This document shows, piece by piece, positions 56,424 through 64,000 of a stretch of DNA of 64,000 bases. The notes beneath the pieces were generated by a model. That model did no database searches and was not told the origin of the DNA. It saw nothing but the letters and a program-made list of their open reading frames with translations. A program made the translations under genes and the position numbers. Positions within the stretch are counted from its first letter, which is position 1. Every line of letters begins with the position of its first letter. Source of the DNA: Eubacterium maltosivorans (lineage in GTDB: Bacteria; Bacillota; Clostridia; Eubacteriales; Eubacteriaceae); the NCBI RefSeq assembly GCF_002441855.2, contig NZ_CP029487.1, positions 1,116,001 through 1,180,000 of the forward strand, in the 5' to 3' direction.

Positions 56424-56831
56424 TTATTCTTCTTTTGAATCGTCTTTTTCAGTTGTTTCTTCTTCCTCGATTATTTCCGCGTCGGAAACGGCTGCTTCAT
56501 CTGTATCTTCAGCAGCTTCTTCGGTTTCTTCCTTTGCTTCTTCCTTTGCTTTCATTTCTTCTTCCCTGGCTTCAAGCTCTGCGATCTTTTCTTCTTTTTC
56601 CAAAATTTTGCGGCACAGCACATCGGAAGGGTCGTCGCTGTCTTCTGTCAGGTTATCCTTACGGGCCTCGTACACGGTTCTTCCCAACTCAGCCAGAAGC
56701 GCCTCCATCTCATGCTTTTCAGAAACGATGGTGGTTTTTACCTTGGCTGTTTCTGCCAGGTCACCGAGCATGTCCGCAGTCGCGGCGGCTACATCGTTCA
56801 GGGTTTTTCCCAAATCATCAAAAATTGTCAT
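56424..56831 (-). CDS. Coiled-coil protein with acidic tail
   Basis: 135 aa. N-terminal amphipathic helix (M-T-I-F-D-D-L-G-K-T-L), a middle with C-R-K-I-L-E-K-E-E-K-I-A-E-L-E, and a final 45 residues almost all Glu/Asp/Ala/Thr. Similar small proteins in Clostridia usually have a C-terminal zinc ribbon; here an acidic tail replaces it. Function unknown. Confidence 0.75.
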   Translation of the reverse strand: MTIFDDLGKTLNDVAAATADMLGDLAETAKVKTTIVSEKHEMEALLAELGRTVYEARKDNLTEDSDDPSDVLCRKILEKEEKIAELEAREEEMKAKEEAKEETEEAAEDTDEAAVSDAEIIEEEETTEKDDSKEE

Positions 56832-56941
56832 TCTTTTTCTCCTTTTATGTTAGTTTTAAAAAATCAGGGGTATATATCTTTCTGGCAGGGAAACCACACC
56901 GGTCTCCTTTTATATAAATTAATTTTTTACTCCTCTCAAAT

Positions 56942-56980
56942 CCCCGGTCAGCGCCAAAGTGACCGGGGGTCTCCTTTTTT
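56942..56980 (+). terminator. Plus-strand terminator without an upstream gene
   Basis: CCCCGGTCA (56942-56950) / TGACCGGGG (56960-56968) and a later run of eight Ts. Lies between two minus-strand genes; on the minus strand no T-run follows. It may end a short unseen RNA or antisense transcripts. Confidence 0.5.
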
Positions 56981-57044
56981 TTGATGATTCTATTTTAGCA
57001 TGAAAGCTTTAAAGAAAGATTTATCTTTTCCATGAAATCAAATT

Positions 57045-58625
57045 TTACTGATCATCTTTTTTATAAACATCCAGATCTCCCTGGCTGTAGTCATCATATA
57101 CATTCAGATGTCTCATTGTGCGGTAATAAGAAACCATCATAAGCACCATTAAAAGCGCAATAGGCAGACCGCATACAATGGAGGCTGTCTGCAGGGCTTC
57201 TGTCCCTCCCGTGCCCAGTAAAACCGCGGCGGTTACCGCCATGATGCTCCCCCAGAAAATACTGATGCCGCGGGGTGGAGAGGCCTCCCCGGTCGCGTCT
57301 TTAAACTGGCGCATCGACATGGCCGATATCGACATGGTCATGGATTCAGCCAAAGTGACAAAGGACAGTATCACAATGACAAGGGCTACCACATTCATGA
57401 CAGCGTTCCACGGCAGCTGCTTAAAGAAAGCGTACAGAGCCATATCCGACCCTGTCTGCTCAATGAGCTCACCGATATTGGCGCCATAAAATTTTTCAAG
57501 AATGATGCTGCTGCCGCCAAAAATACCAAACCAGGCAAAGGAGAACACCACTGGCGCAATGAGGTTAACGATCACAAATTCACGTATGGTCCGCCCGTAG
57601 GCCAGCTTGACTAAAAACAAACCGATCAAAGGTGCAAAAACCATCCACCAGGTATTAAAGAACACATTATTGGCCCCAATCCACCCTGTTTTCTCGATGG
57701 GGTCAAGAAACAGGGATAGATTAACAAAATCATTAAAATACTGGCCGATGGCTGTGATGGTTAATTCCGTTACCCCCACGGGGTCTACAGCAATAAAGGC
57801 AAAAATCAGGACAAAAAAGTAAAGCACTGTGTTTAGATTGCTGATATAGGTAATGCCCTTATGCAGCCCGGAGATACTGGATAAGGTGTAAAAAACAGTG
57901 ATCACAGCAATGATAATAATCCAGCTGTACAAGTTGCTTGTAAATCCCATAATAATATCCAATCCCCGGGCGATCTGAAGCGTGGCAAAGCCGAGAGAGG
58001 TCGCAATTCCTCCAATAATCGCAAAAATAGCCAGCGCGTCAACGGCGTTTCCGACTCTGCCATATATTTTATCTCCAGCAAGAGGATACAACGCTGTACA
58101 TACCCGGTAATCTTTCTTGCTATTATAAATTAAGAAGACAAGGCTCAGCCCCGCGGCTGTATATATTGAGTAGGGATGAATGCACCAGTGCAGAAAGGTA
58201 TATTTTAAGGAGCCGAAAACAGCCTCGCTGGATAAGGGCACGGCGCCCAGGAACGGCGGTGGATTGTATATAAACTGGATCGGCTCATAGACGCCGTAGT
58301 AATTAATCCCCACTGCGATTCCCGAGGTCAGCGCGACTGCAAACCAGACAAATTTATTCATTTTTGGCGCTGCATCCGGGCCGCCCAGCCGTATTTTTCC
58401 ATATTTACTAAAACCAGCCCACAGGCAAAATATAATGGCCGAAAAAGCTACAATGGTGATAAACCATGTGAAATTTTTGAGCACAAATGAAAGTGCGGCA
58501 TTGGCGGCCTTCGAAAAAGCTTCTGGTGCAACGCAGGCAAAGGCCACGAAAAAAATAAGCGCGGCTCCGGAAATCAGCAGCACATGCCAGTTGACCATCT
58601 TTAACAGCTTATTATTTTTATCCAT
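57045..58625 (-). CDS. BCCT-family betaine/carnitine/choline transporter
   Basis: 526 aa, 12 membrane helices. G-I-N-Y-Y-G-V-Y-E-P-I-Q in the place of the usual W-G-x-x-E-P and W-W-M-V-F-A-P-L-I-G-L-F-L-V-K-L-A-Y-G-R-T-I-R-E-F-V are the family signatures. The classic tryptophan box is partly replaced, so the substrate may differ from glycine betaine. Gene is directly downstream of the MttB paralogues, suggesting uptake of a quaternary amine for demethylation. Confidence 0.92.
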   Translation of the reverse strand: MDKNNKLLKMVNWHVLLISGAALIFFVAFACVAPEAFSKAANAALSFVLKNFTWFITIVAFSAIIFCLWAGFSKYGKIRLGGPDAAPKMNKFVWFAVALTSGIAVGINYYGVYEPIQFIYNPPPFLGAVPLSSEAVFGSLKYTFLHWCIHPYSIYTAAGLSLVFLIYNSKKDYRVCTALYPLAGDKIYGRVGNAVDALAIFAIIGGIATSLGFATLQIARGLDIIMGFTSNLYSWIIIIAVITVFYTLSSISGLHKGITYISNLNTVLYFFVLIFAFIAVDPVGVTELTITAIGQYFNDFVNLSLFLDPIEKTGWIGANNVFFNTWWMVFAPLIGLFLVKLAYGRTIREFVIVNLIAPVVFSFAWFGIFGGSSIILEKFYGANIGELIEQTGSDMALYAFFKQLPWNAVMNVVALVIVILSFVTLAESMTMSISAMSMRQFKDATGEASPPRGISIFWGSIMAVTAAVLLGTGGTEALQTASIVCGLPIALLMVLMMVSYYRTMRHLNVYDDYSQGDLDVYKKDDQ

Positions 58626-58646
58626 AATGATTTTTCTCCTGTTCGG

Positions 58647-58679
58647 TAAAAAAGCAGAGACATCCTCTGCCTCTGCTTT
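58647..58679 (-). terminator. Attenuator-like terminator between MttB and transporter genes
   Basis: AAAGCAGAG/CTCTGCTTT stem (58651-58659, 58671-58679) followed on the minus strand by Ts. It would lower transporter expression relative to the methyltransferases unless a further promoter is present. Confidence 0.7.
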
Positions 58680-58685
58680 ATAAAT

Positions 58686-60119
58686 TTATATACCTGTCTT
58701 ATAACATTCAGGAATATATGGCTCAATGACAGACAAACGCTCCTTTGAAATCTGCGGCGGCTGGTAGCTCTCCAGCCGTTTTTTGACAGCAGGCTTCATG
58801 GTGTCCCTTAAAGATCTGGACCCGCTGTTTTGCCATTGGTTTGGGTCTTCCTTATTCATGTATTTTGACTGGTAGAATTCTTCCCGGTACATTTTGGGCG
58901 TCCGCCCTTTTAAGAATGTTCCTCTGGCGCCCGTCGCCTTAATTTCCTCAAAGCAGAAACGTTCTTCTGAGCAGTTTACCCCTTTTAACAAATGCTCGAC
59001 CATCTGTATGATTTCCTCATCCATCAAAAACTTTTCAAAATTTATGACATTAAAGGTTCCCAGGGTTCCGCAGGCATGCTCGATAAAGTTGGAGCCGCAG
59101 TCTAGGCTCGCGTAGAGCATCATCATGCTCTCAATACCTGACTGGGCGTCAAAATTCTTGGCATCGCTGAGGCCGCCGCCGGTTCTGAAGGGCAGATGAT
59201 AATAGTCTGCCAGCCCTGCTGTTACATAACAGACAAGCGCAGTTTCGGGCGATCCAATGCTCAGCTGAATGGTGTGCATGTTGGTGGAAGCCGAGGTGTT
59301 CCCATAGATCACCGGTATGCCAGGCCGCAGAAGCTGGGCCAGCACAATGCCCGCCAGTTGTTCGGCGTTTGTCATGGCCATCATCGAGGCCACAGACGGC
59401 GGCGCTGTCATCAGGGGCATGGCGCAGGGCACGATCCACAGCGGCTGGTTTGCCTCGCAGGTTGCAAACAGCTTTTCAATGGGCGCATTGTCAAAGGTAA
59501 GGGGCGACAAAGAATTGAGCATTGGCAAAATATGATATTTATTGTTTCCCTCAAAGCGGTTAACGATTTCGATTGTTTCTTTAAACAATGTCCTCAAATG
59601 GCTTTCTTTTCCAGATGCCAGCGTATTAGGATAAAGAGTTACGGTTGGTTTATTGGCATATTTCATTTGCAGCGCCATGTTTGCAAAAACCTTTTGCTCC
59701 GGCGTGAAATTTTTGGTTTCTGCCAGCAGGTTAATGTGCGAGCCTGTGATGACAGGACTGGTATCTGCCAGCTTAAACTGGTCAAGAATATCCTGATTGT
59801 CCATTTTTCTTATTTCTTTTCCTGTCTGAATGTAAATATTACTTCCGAGCGGTCTGAAAACCGTGTGATCCCCTCCGATTACCAGATCACCCTTAAAAGA
59901 GGAGAGAATAAACTGAGAAGGAATTATTTTCAGAGCTTCCGTCAGTGTTTTTTCATCAATAAACACCGTATCGTTTTCTACCCGGACTCCGTGTTTTTTA
60001 AAAACCTCCAAGGCCTCCTGATTTTCAAATTTTACGCCAACCTCATCGAGGATACGCAGCGTCTGCTCGTGAATTTTCTCGACCGCCTGCTTTGAAATAT
60101 ACTTTTCATAAGATTTCAT
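58686..60119 (-). CDS. MttB-superfamily (non-pyrrolysine) quaternary amine:corrinoid methyltransferase
   Basis: 477 aa from the ATG at 60119 (AAGGGA upstream). L-R-I-L-D-E-V-G-V-K-F-E near the start, V-P-C-A-M-P-L-M-T-A-P-P-S-V-A-S-M, V-I-Y-G-N-T-S-A-S-T-N-M, F-R-T-G-G-G-L-S-D-A-K and the final G-R-T-P-K-M-Y-R-E-E-F are family-wide. No in-frame TAG, so it is a glycine-betaine-type (MtgB-like) member rather than archaeal trimethylamine methyltransferase. Exact substrate (betaine, carnitine, proline betaine, butyrobetaine) cannot be read from sequence. The corrinoid protein partner is not in the window. Confidence 0.93.
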   Translation of the reverse strand: MKSYEKYISKQAVEKIHEQTLRILDEVGVKFENQEALEVFKKHGVRVENDTVFIDEKTLTEALKIIPSQFILSSFKGDLVIGGDHTVFRPLGSNIYIQTGKEIRKMDNQDILDQFKLADTSPVITGSHINLLAETKNFTPEQKVFANMALQMKYANKPTVTLYPNTLASGKESHLRTLFKETIEIVNRFEGNNKYHILPMLNSLSPLTFDNAPIEKLFATCEANQPLWIVPCAMPLMTAPPSVASMMAMTNAEQLAGIVLAQLLRPGIPVIYGNTSASTNMHTIQLSIGSPETALVCYVTAGLADYYHLPFRTGGGLSDAKNFDAQSGIESMMMLYASLDCGSNFIEHACGTLGTFNVINFEKFLMDEEIIQMVEHLLKGVNCSEERFCFEEIKATGARGTFLKGRTPKMYREEFYQSKYMNKEDPNQWQNSGSRSLRDTMKPAVKKRLESYQPPQISKERLSVIEPYIPECYKTGI

Positions 60120-60141
60120 TGCTGTTCCCTTACATTCCACT

Positions 60142-61581
60142 TTAGATCATTTCCTTATAGGCATCGGGCAGATAAGGCTGAAGCAGATCATTCTGCTCTT
60201 TTGTGATTTCTGGCGGAGTGTAGGAGGCCAGGCGTTTTTCGACATCCTGCTGTGCGATATCAACCACACTGACGCTTCCCTTGTTCTGCCACTGATTTGG
60301 GTCATCCTTATTAAAATATTTGGCAAGATAGACCTCTTCGCGGTACATTTTAGGTGTGCGGCCTGTTAGGAAAGCACCTCTTGGCCCAACCTTTTTAAGA
60401 GTATCCATACAGAATTTTTCGTCACTGCAGTCAATTCCCGCAAACAGCCGCTGATTCATTCTCTGGATTTCTTCGTCGATCAGGAACTTGCGAAAATCGG
60501 TTACGTTAAATGATCCCATACAGCCACAGGCGTGCAGAACAATATCGGCGTTGACGTCCTGCGTGGCCGTAATCATCATCATTGATTCGGCCCCGGCCTG
60601 AATATCGGCGTCTTTCGCATCACTGAGTGAGCCGCCGGTTCTGAATGGCATCCCATAGTAGTCTGCCAGGCCGGCTGTCGCGTAAACGACCAATGCGCAT
60701 TCCGGCGCCCCGATTGAAAGCTGAACTGTCCGCATATCTGTAGCGCCCGAGGTATTGCCGTAGACTATCGGTACATCTGGATTCAGCAGTTTTGCCAGCA
60801 CATAGCCGCCCAGTACCTCGGCGTTAGTCATAGCCACCATCGAAGCAATGGAGGGAGGCGCTGTCATAAGCGGCATGGCGCAGGGTGCGAACATAATGCC
60901 CTGGTTTGCTTCGCAGAGAACAAATACTCTGTCTAACGGGTCGTGGTCCATGGTAAGAGGCGACAGGGTATTTAAAATATAAACATTGTGCACCGCGTCA
61001 TTTCCTTCAAAATCATTCAAAAGCTGAACGCTCTTTTCAAAAGCTTTTTTAATCTCTTTTTTATCCGACAGCGCAAAGGTATTGGCGGTTGTCAGGAAAA
61101 GCGGTTTATGCCCGTACTTTAAAATCAACGCAATATTGCTGAATATTTTCTGATCTAAAGTAAACCCCTTTGAATAGTCCTGAAAATAATTGATGGTCCC
61201 AAAATCAAGCATATCGCTGGTATCCTCAAGTTTAAACTGGTTTAATGTATCCTCATTGTTCATTTTCCGGATCACTCCTTCTGGATAGTGGCAGTACACA
61301 TTGCCGCCGATCGCGCCATTATACTGTTTGCCGCTGCCAATTTCCAGATCGCCTTTGCAAGATTTTACGGTAAAGCTCCGCTGCGCATATTTGAGGGTCT
61401 CTGTCACCATTTTTTCATCAATAAAAACAGTCTGCCCCTCCACACGGGCACCGTGTTTTTTAAAAACCTCCAGAGCTCCCTCATGCTCGAAGCGCATACC
61501 GATTTCTGATAAAATCTTCAGTGAATACTCATGGATTTTTTCAATTTCTTGTTTGGATATAAAACGTTCATAGCTTTTCAT
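60142..61581 (-). CDS. MttB-superfamily methyltransferase, second paralogue
   Basis: 479 aa from the ATG at 61581 (GGGAGAAATAAAG upstream). Same fold and motifs (F-A-P-C-A-M-P-L-M-T-A-P-P-S-I; V-Y-G-N-T-S-G-A-T-D-M; R-T-G-G-S-L-S-D-A-K-D). Differs at T-S-G-A-T-D where the other two have T-S-A-S/G-T-N, a possible specificity position. 22 bases separate it from the first paralogue and 23 from the regulator, so the three are probably one transcript. Confidence 0.93.
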   Translation of the reverse strand: MKSYERFISKQEIEKIHEYSLKILSEIGMRFEHEGALEVFKKHGARVEGQTVFIDEKMVTETLKYAQRSFTVKSCKGDLEIGSGKQYNGAIGGNVYCHYPEGVIRKMNNEDTLNQFKLEDTSDMLDFGTINYFQDYSKGFTLDQKIFSNIALILKYGHKPLFLTTANTFALSDKKEIKKAFEKSVQLLNDFEGNDAVHNVYILNTLSPLTMDHDPLDRVFVLCEANQGIMFAPCAMPLMTAPPSIASMVAMTNAEVLGGYVLAKLLNPDVPIVYGNTSGATDMRTVQLSIGAPECALVVYATAGLADYYGMPFRTGGSLSDAKDADIQAGAESMMMITATQDVNADIVLHACGCMGSFNVTDFRKFLIDEEIQRMNQRLFAGIDCSDEKFCMDTLKKVGPRGAFLTGRTPKMYREEVYLAKYFNKDDPNQWQNKGSVSVVDIAQQDVEKRLASYTPPEITKEQNDLLQPYLPDAYKEMI

Positions 61582-61604
61582 CTTTATTTCTCCCATCTGG
61601 ATAA

Positions 61605-63056
61605 CTATCCGGATATTTTATATTTTCTCATTTTATTTTGCAGGTTCTGTCTTGAAATATTTAAGAGCTTTGCCGCCTGCGTAACGTTATGGTTTTTCTG
61701 CATTAACGCCTTTATAATCGTTTCTTTTTCAAAATTATCAACCATCTCTCTGAGGTTTTTGTTGGTACCTAAGCTCAGAGAATCCATTTGTTTTTCTTCA
61801 TTTACCTTGTAGCGCTCCAGCAGGTATTCGGGCAGGCATGAGCTTTCCAGCGCATAGCAGTCATTTCCAGCCAAATACAGGCTTTGGGTAATAACATGCC
61901 GCAGCTCTCGTATATTCCCCGGCCAGTCATGCCGCAGCAGGATTTTTCGGCTTGTTTTGGACAGGCTGTTGACCTTTTTCCCCAAAAAGGCTGCCACCTC
62001 TGAGATATAGTGGTTCGAGAGGGCAATGATATCTTCCTTTCGATTTTTTAACGGCGGCAGCTGAAGGTTAAAGACGCTGAGCCGGTAATAAAGGTCTGAG
62101 CGCAGGCGGTTTTCCTTGATGGCCTCCAGGGGATCCTGGTTAATCGCCGCGATTATCCTGACATTTGCGATAATCTCTTTATTCCCGCCAACTCTTCTGA
62201 ATCTTTTCTCCTCCAGTACTCTCAACAGCTTGGACTGGATACTGATATTCATTGAGTTTAACTCATCCAGAAAAAGGGTTCCGCCTTCAGCTTCTTCAAA
62301 AAGGCCCTTTCGTTCTTTTGCTCCGGTAAAGGAGCCGCTTCTCACACCAAACAACGTGCTCTCCAAAAGGTTCTCGGGTATCGCGCTGCAATTAACAGCC
62401 ACAAAATGATTCTTTTTGTGATCACTGATATTATGAATACTCTGGGCAAATACCTCTTTTCCTGTCCCTGTGGCTCCGGATATCATAATCGGTACATCTG
62501 TTGTCCCGGCCAGCTTGGCTTTTTCAATGCACTGCTTCATTTCATTGCTTTCACCTATAATATCCTCAAAGGTATACTGTGTGTTATTATGGAGCTTAAC
62601 GGCGCTTAACGTGCCGTTGTCATGATTCTTTTTATTGATCGTATCAATTAAATTAAAATACTCTGATATTTCGCGGTAGGTGCCGACGCTCATTTCAATA
62701 TTTCCACTTTCATCAAAAACAGGAAAAGAATTAAAGAGCACCGTACATTCTTTACCGTTCTGTGTTTTATAGTAAGAGAAGGTATCCTTATAGCAGCGCC
62801 CATCCTTTAAGGTGTTCAACAGCAGGGAGCGGTTTTCATCGTTCAGGGTGATGGCCTTATCCGGATCATTTGGTTCATAAATTTCATTTGGGTTTTTGCC
62901 GATTGCATCCTCTCTTTTCATCTCCTCGATACGTTCACAGCCTTTTGAATAGGCAATAATTTTTTTGTTTTTATCGACAACCAGCACGCAGAAATCCTCA
63001 ATTTTTTCAAGACATTCTGTTGGCATTAATTTTTTTTCTGTTTTCCCATTTTTCAT
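61605..63056 (-). CDS. Sigma-54-dependent activator with PAS domain
   Basis: 483 aa. PAS domain about 20-135 (F-C-V-L-V-V-D-K-N-K-K-I-I-A-Y); AAA+ about 165-395 with Walker A G-A-T-G-T-G-K-E, the sigma-54 loop G-S-F-T-G-A (usually GAFTGA), Walker B T-L-F-L-D-E-L, and D-W-P-G-N-I-R-E-L; Fis-type HTH at the end (V-T-Q-A-A-K-L-L-N-I-S-R-Q-N-L). Likely senses a substrate or metabolite through PAS and activates quaternary-amine genes. AGAGGTG before the ATG. Confidence 0.95.
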   Translation of the reverse strand: MKNGKTEKKLMPTECLEKIEDFCVLVVDKNKKIIAYSKGCERIEEMKREDAIGKNPNEIYEPNDPDKAITLNDENRSLLLNTLKDGRCYKDTFSYYKTQNGKECTVLFNSFPVFDESGNIEMSVGTYREISEYFNLIDTINKKNHDNGTLSAVKLHNNTQYTFEDIIGESNEMKQCIEKAKLAGTTDVPIMISGATGTGKEVFAQSIHNISDHKKNHFVAVNCSAIPENLLESTLFGVRSGSFTGAKERKGLFEEAEGGTLFLDELNSMNISIQSKLLRVLEEKRFRRVGGNKEIIANVRIIAAINQDPLEAIKENRLRSDLYYRLSVFNLQLPPLKNRKEDIIALSNHYISEVAAFLGKKVNSLSKTSRKILLRHDWPGNIRELRHVITQSLYLAGNDCYALESSCLPEYLLERYKVNEEKQMDSLSLGTNKNLREMVDNFEKETIIKALMQKNHNVTQAAKLLNISRQNLQNKMRKYKISG

Positions 63057-63081
63057 AAAGCACCTCTTGATTTTTGGTGAT

Positions 63082-63102
63082 GGTATTTTAACCTAAAATA
63101 CC
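63082..63102. promoter_or_regulatory. 21-bp palindrome before the activator gene
   Basis: GGTATTTTA-ACC-TAAAATACC, perfect 9-bp arms, in the 92-base gap between the third MttB gene and the activator. Could be an operator for autoregulation or a weak hairpin after the MttB stop. Confidence 0.5.
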
Positions 63103-63148
63103 TGTATGGCAAAACGGCTGCATTTTTAATTAAGAATCACTACTTTAT

Positions 63149-64000
63149 TTATATGTTTTCTCTATATTCAACAGGAATATAAGGCCTGAGCAGATCATCC
63201 TGCTCTTTGGTAATTTCAGGGGCCTCATAAGACGCGATGCGACGTTCAACCTCCTCTTTGCAAAGCGCATCAATACTTGGAGCTCCCCTGTTCATCCACT
63301 GGTTGGGATCTTCTTTATTCAAAAATTCAGGCAGGTAGAATTCTTCCCGGTACATTTTTGGCGTCCTGCCTTTTAGAAAAGTGCCCCGTGCGCCGGTTTC
63401 TTCAATCTCTTTAATGCAAAAACGGCTTTCATCACAGTCTATCCCCCTAATCAGGCGGCTGCACATGGCGGTTATTTCCTCGTCTACGATATACTTTTCA
63501 AAGCTGATAACATTGAAGGAGCCCATAATACCGCAGGCGTGTGCAACCAGATCTGCGCCGCAGTCCAGCGTTGCAAAAGTGAGCATTTCGGACTCAATAC
63601 CTGCCTGAATATCAAAATCCTTTGCGTCGCTCAACGCTCCACCTGTCCTGAAAGGCATGTGGTAAAGATCAGCCAGACCTGCTGTTGCATAACAGATCAG
63701 CGCAGACTCGGGCGCGCCAATGCTCAGCTGCAGTGTTCTCAGATTCGTGCCTGCCGAGGTATTGCCATAGACTACCGGCAGCCCTGGCCTGCAAAGCTGT
63801 GTCAGCACAATCCCTGCCAGTGTCTCGGCATTTGTCATGGCCATCATCCCAGCGATTGACGGAGGCGCTGTCAGGAGCGCCATCCCACACGGGCTGATCC
63901 ACAACGGTTGGTTTTCATCGCAATGCGCCAAAATGCGTTCGATCGGGTCATGATCATAGCATAACGGGGACAGTGTGTTGACACCGTAGGAGATTACGTA
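63149..64000 (-). CDS. MttB-superfamily methyltransferase, third paralogue (runs off right edge)
   Basis: At least 284 residues; the frame stays open to the edge and reads I-S-Y-G-V-N-T-L-S-P-L-C-Y-D-H-D-P-I-E-R in agreement with the other two, so an apparent start at 63931 (TTG) is not real. Motifs V-V-Y-G-N-T-S-A-G-T-N-L, R-T-G-G-A-L-S-D-A-K-D-F-D and the final G-R-T-P-K-M-Y-R-E-E-F. It resembles the paralogue at 58686 more than that at 60142. The N-terminus is missing. Confidence 0.93.
   Translation of the reverse strand, partial: YVISYGVNTLSPLCYDHDPIERILAHCDENQPLWISPCGMALLTAPPSIAGMMAMTNAETLAGIVLTQLCRPGLPVVYGNTSAGTNLRTLQLSIGAPESALICYATAGLADLYHMPFRTGGALSDAKDFDIQAGIESEMLTFATLDCGADLVAHACGIMGSFNVISFEKYIVDEEITAMCSRLIRGIDCDESRFCIKEIEETGARGTFLKGRTPKMYREEFYLPEFLNKEDPNQWMNRGAPSIDALCKEEVERRIASYEAPEITKEQDDLLRPYIPVEYRENI

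Noticed and set aside
63107-63122. Sigma-54-like promoter TGGCA-N7-TGCA (GG-N10-GC)
   Set aside because: It points rightwards, into the antisense strand of the third MttB gene, and no plus-strand gene follows. Probably a chance match, despite the nearby sigma-54 activator.
1-64000. tRNA or rRNA genes
   Set aside because: None noticed on either strand; no cloverleaf with TTCRA-type arm was seen by eye, though a dedicated scan was not possible.

Overview
The window looks like a Firmicutes (Clostridia) acetogen chromosome, most probably of the Eubacterium limosum/callanderi type. The main clue is the right end: two complete and one edge-truncated MttB-superfamily methyltransferase genes without pyrrolysine codons, next to a BCCT betaine transporter and a PAS/sigma-54 activator, as known from quaternary-amine-demethylating Eubacterium. 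This assignment is inferred from gene content; no search was run.

Layout. (1) About 1-36,360: most of a siphovirus prophage of the Listeria A118 / Bacillus PBSX-SPP1 architectural type, cut by the left window edge, so lysis genes and the left attachment site are missing. Almost all genes are on the minus strand. Read right to left they are: serine integrase (34,969), a lysogeny block (GIY-YIG/DUF4041-like gene, a 37-aa peptide, a CI-like repressor), a divergent switch with two consensus promoters, early small ORFs, replication genes (Zn-ribbon proteins, SNF2-type helicase, SSB-like protein, primase-polymerase/helicase, VRR-NUC nuclease), a late regulator, terminase, portal, MuF-type minor capsid protein with a C-terminal metallopeptidase-like domain, scaffold, capsid, connectors, tail tube, chaperones, tape measure, Dit, Tal and a set of receptor-binding proteins. 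(2) 36,370-40,011: a minus-strand accessory cluster (sigma-factor-like, winged-helix replication-type, BRO-N antirepressor-like and possibly ComK-like proteins) with DnaA-box-like sites beside an AT-rich stretch; it looks like an older plasmid- or phage-derived island. (3) 40,116-40,935: a deleted IS256-family remnant that cuts a sugar-epimerase fragment. (4) 41,223-51,485: an exopolysaccharide/capsule operon with a very AT-rich core (flippase, polymerase, two glycosyltransferases, acetyltransferase) and less AT-rich sugar-nucleotide genes. (5) 51,755-53,233: a TnpB-like protein that lacks two of three RuvC acidic residues, carries two in-frame palindromic insertions and is followed by three hairpins, the last a terminator. 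(6) 53,707-64,000: host genes (YdbC/PC4, glutaredoxin, upp, an amino-acid permease, a coiled-coil protein, BCCT transporter, MttB paralogues, sigma-54 activator).

Items most worth a second look: the TnpB-like protein and its RNA-like hairpins; a ~400-nt structured RNA unit and three short promoter-hairpin-terminator units in the prophage; an 11-copy 8-bp iteron array flanking an AT-rich core as a candidate phage origin; the MuF metallopeptidase fusion; and a Cro-like gene whose only plausible start is ATA.
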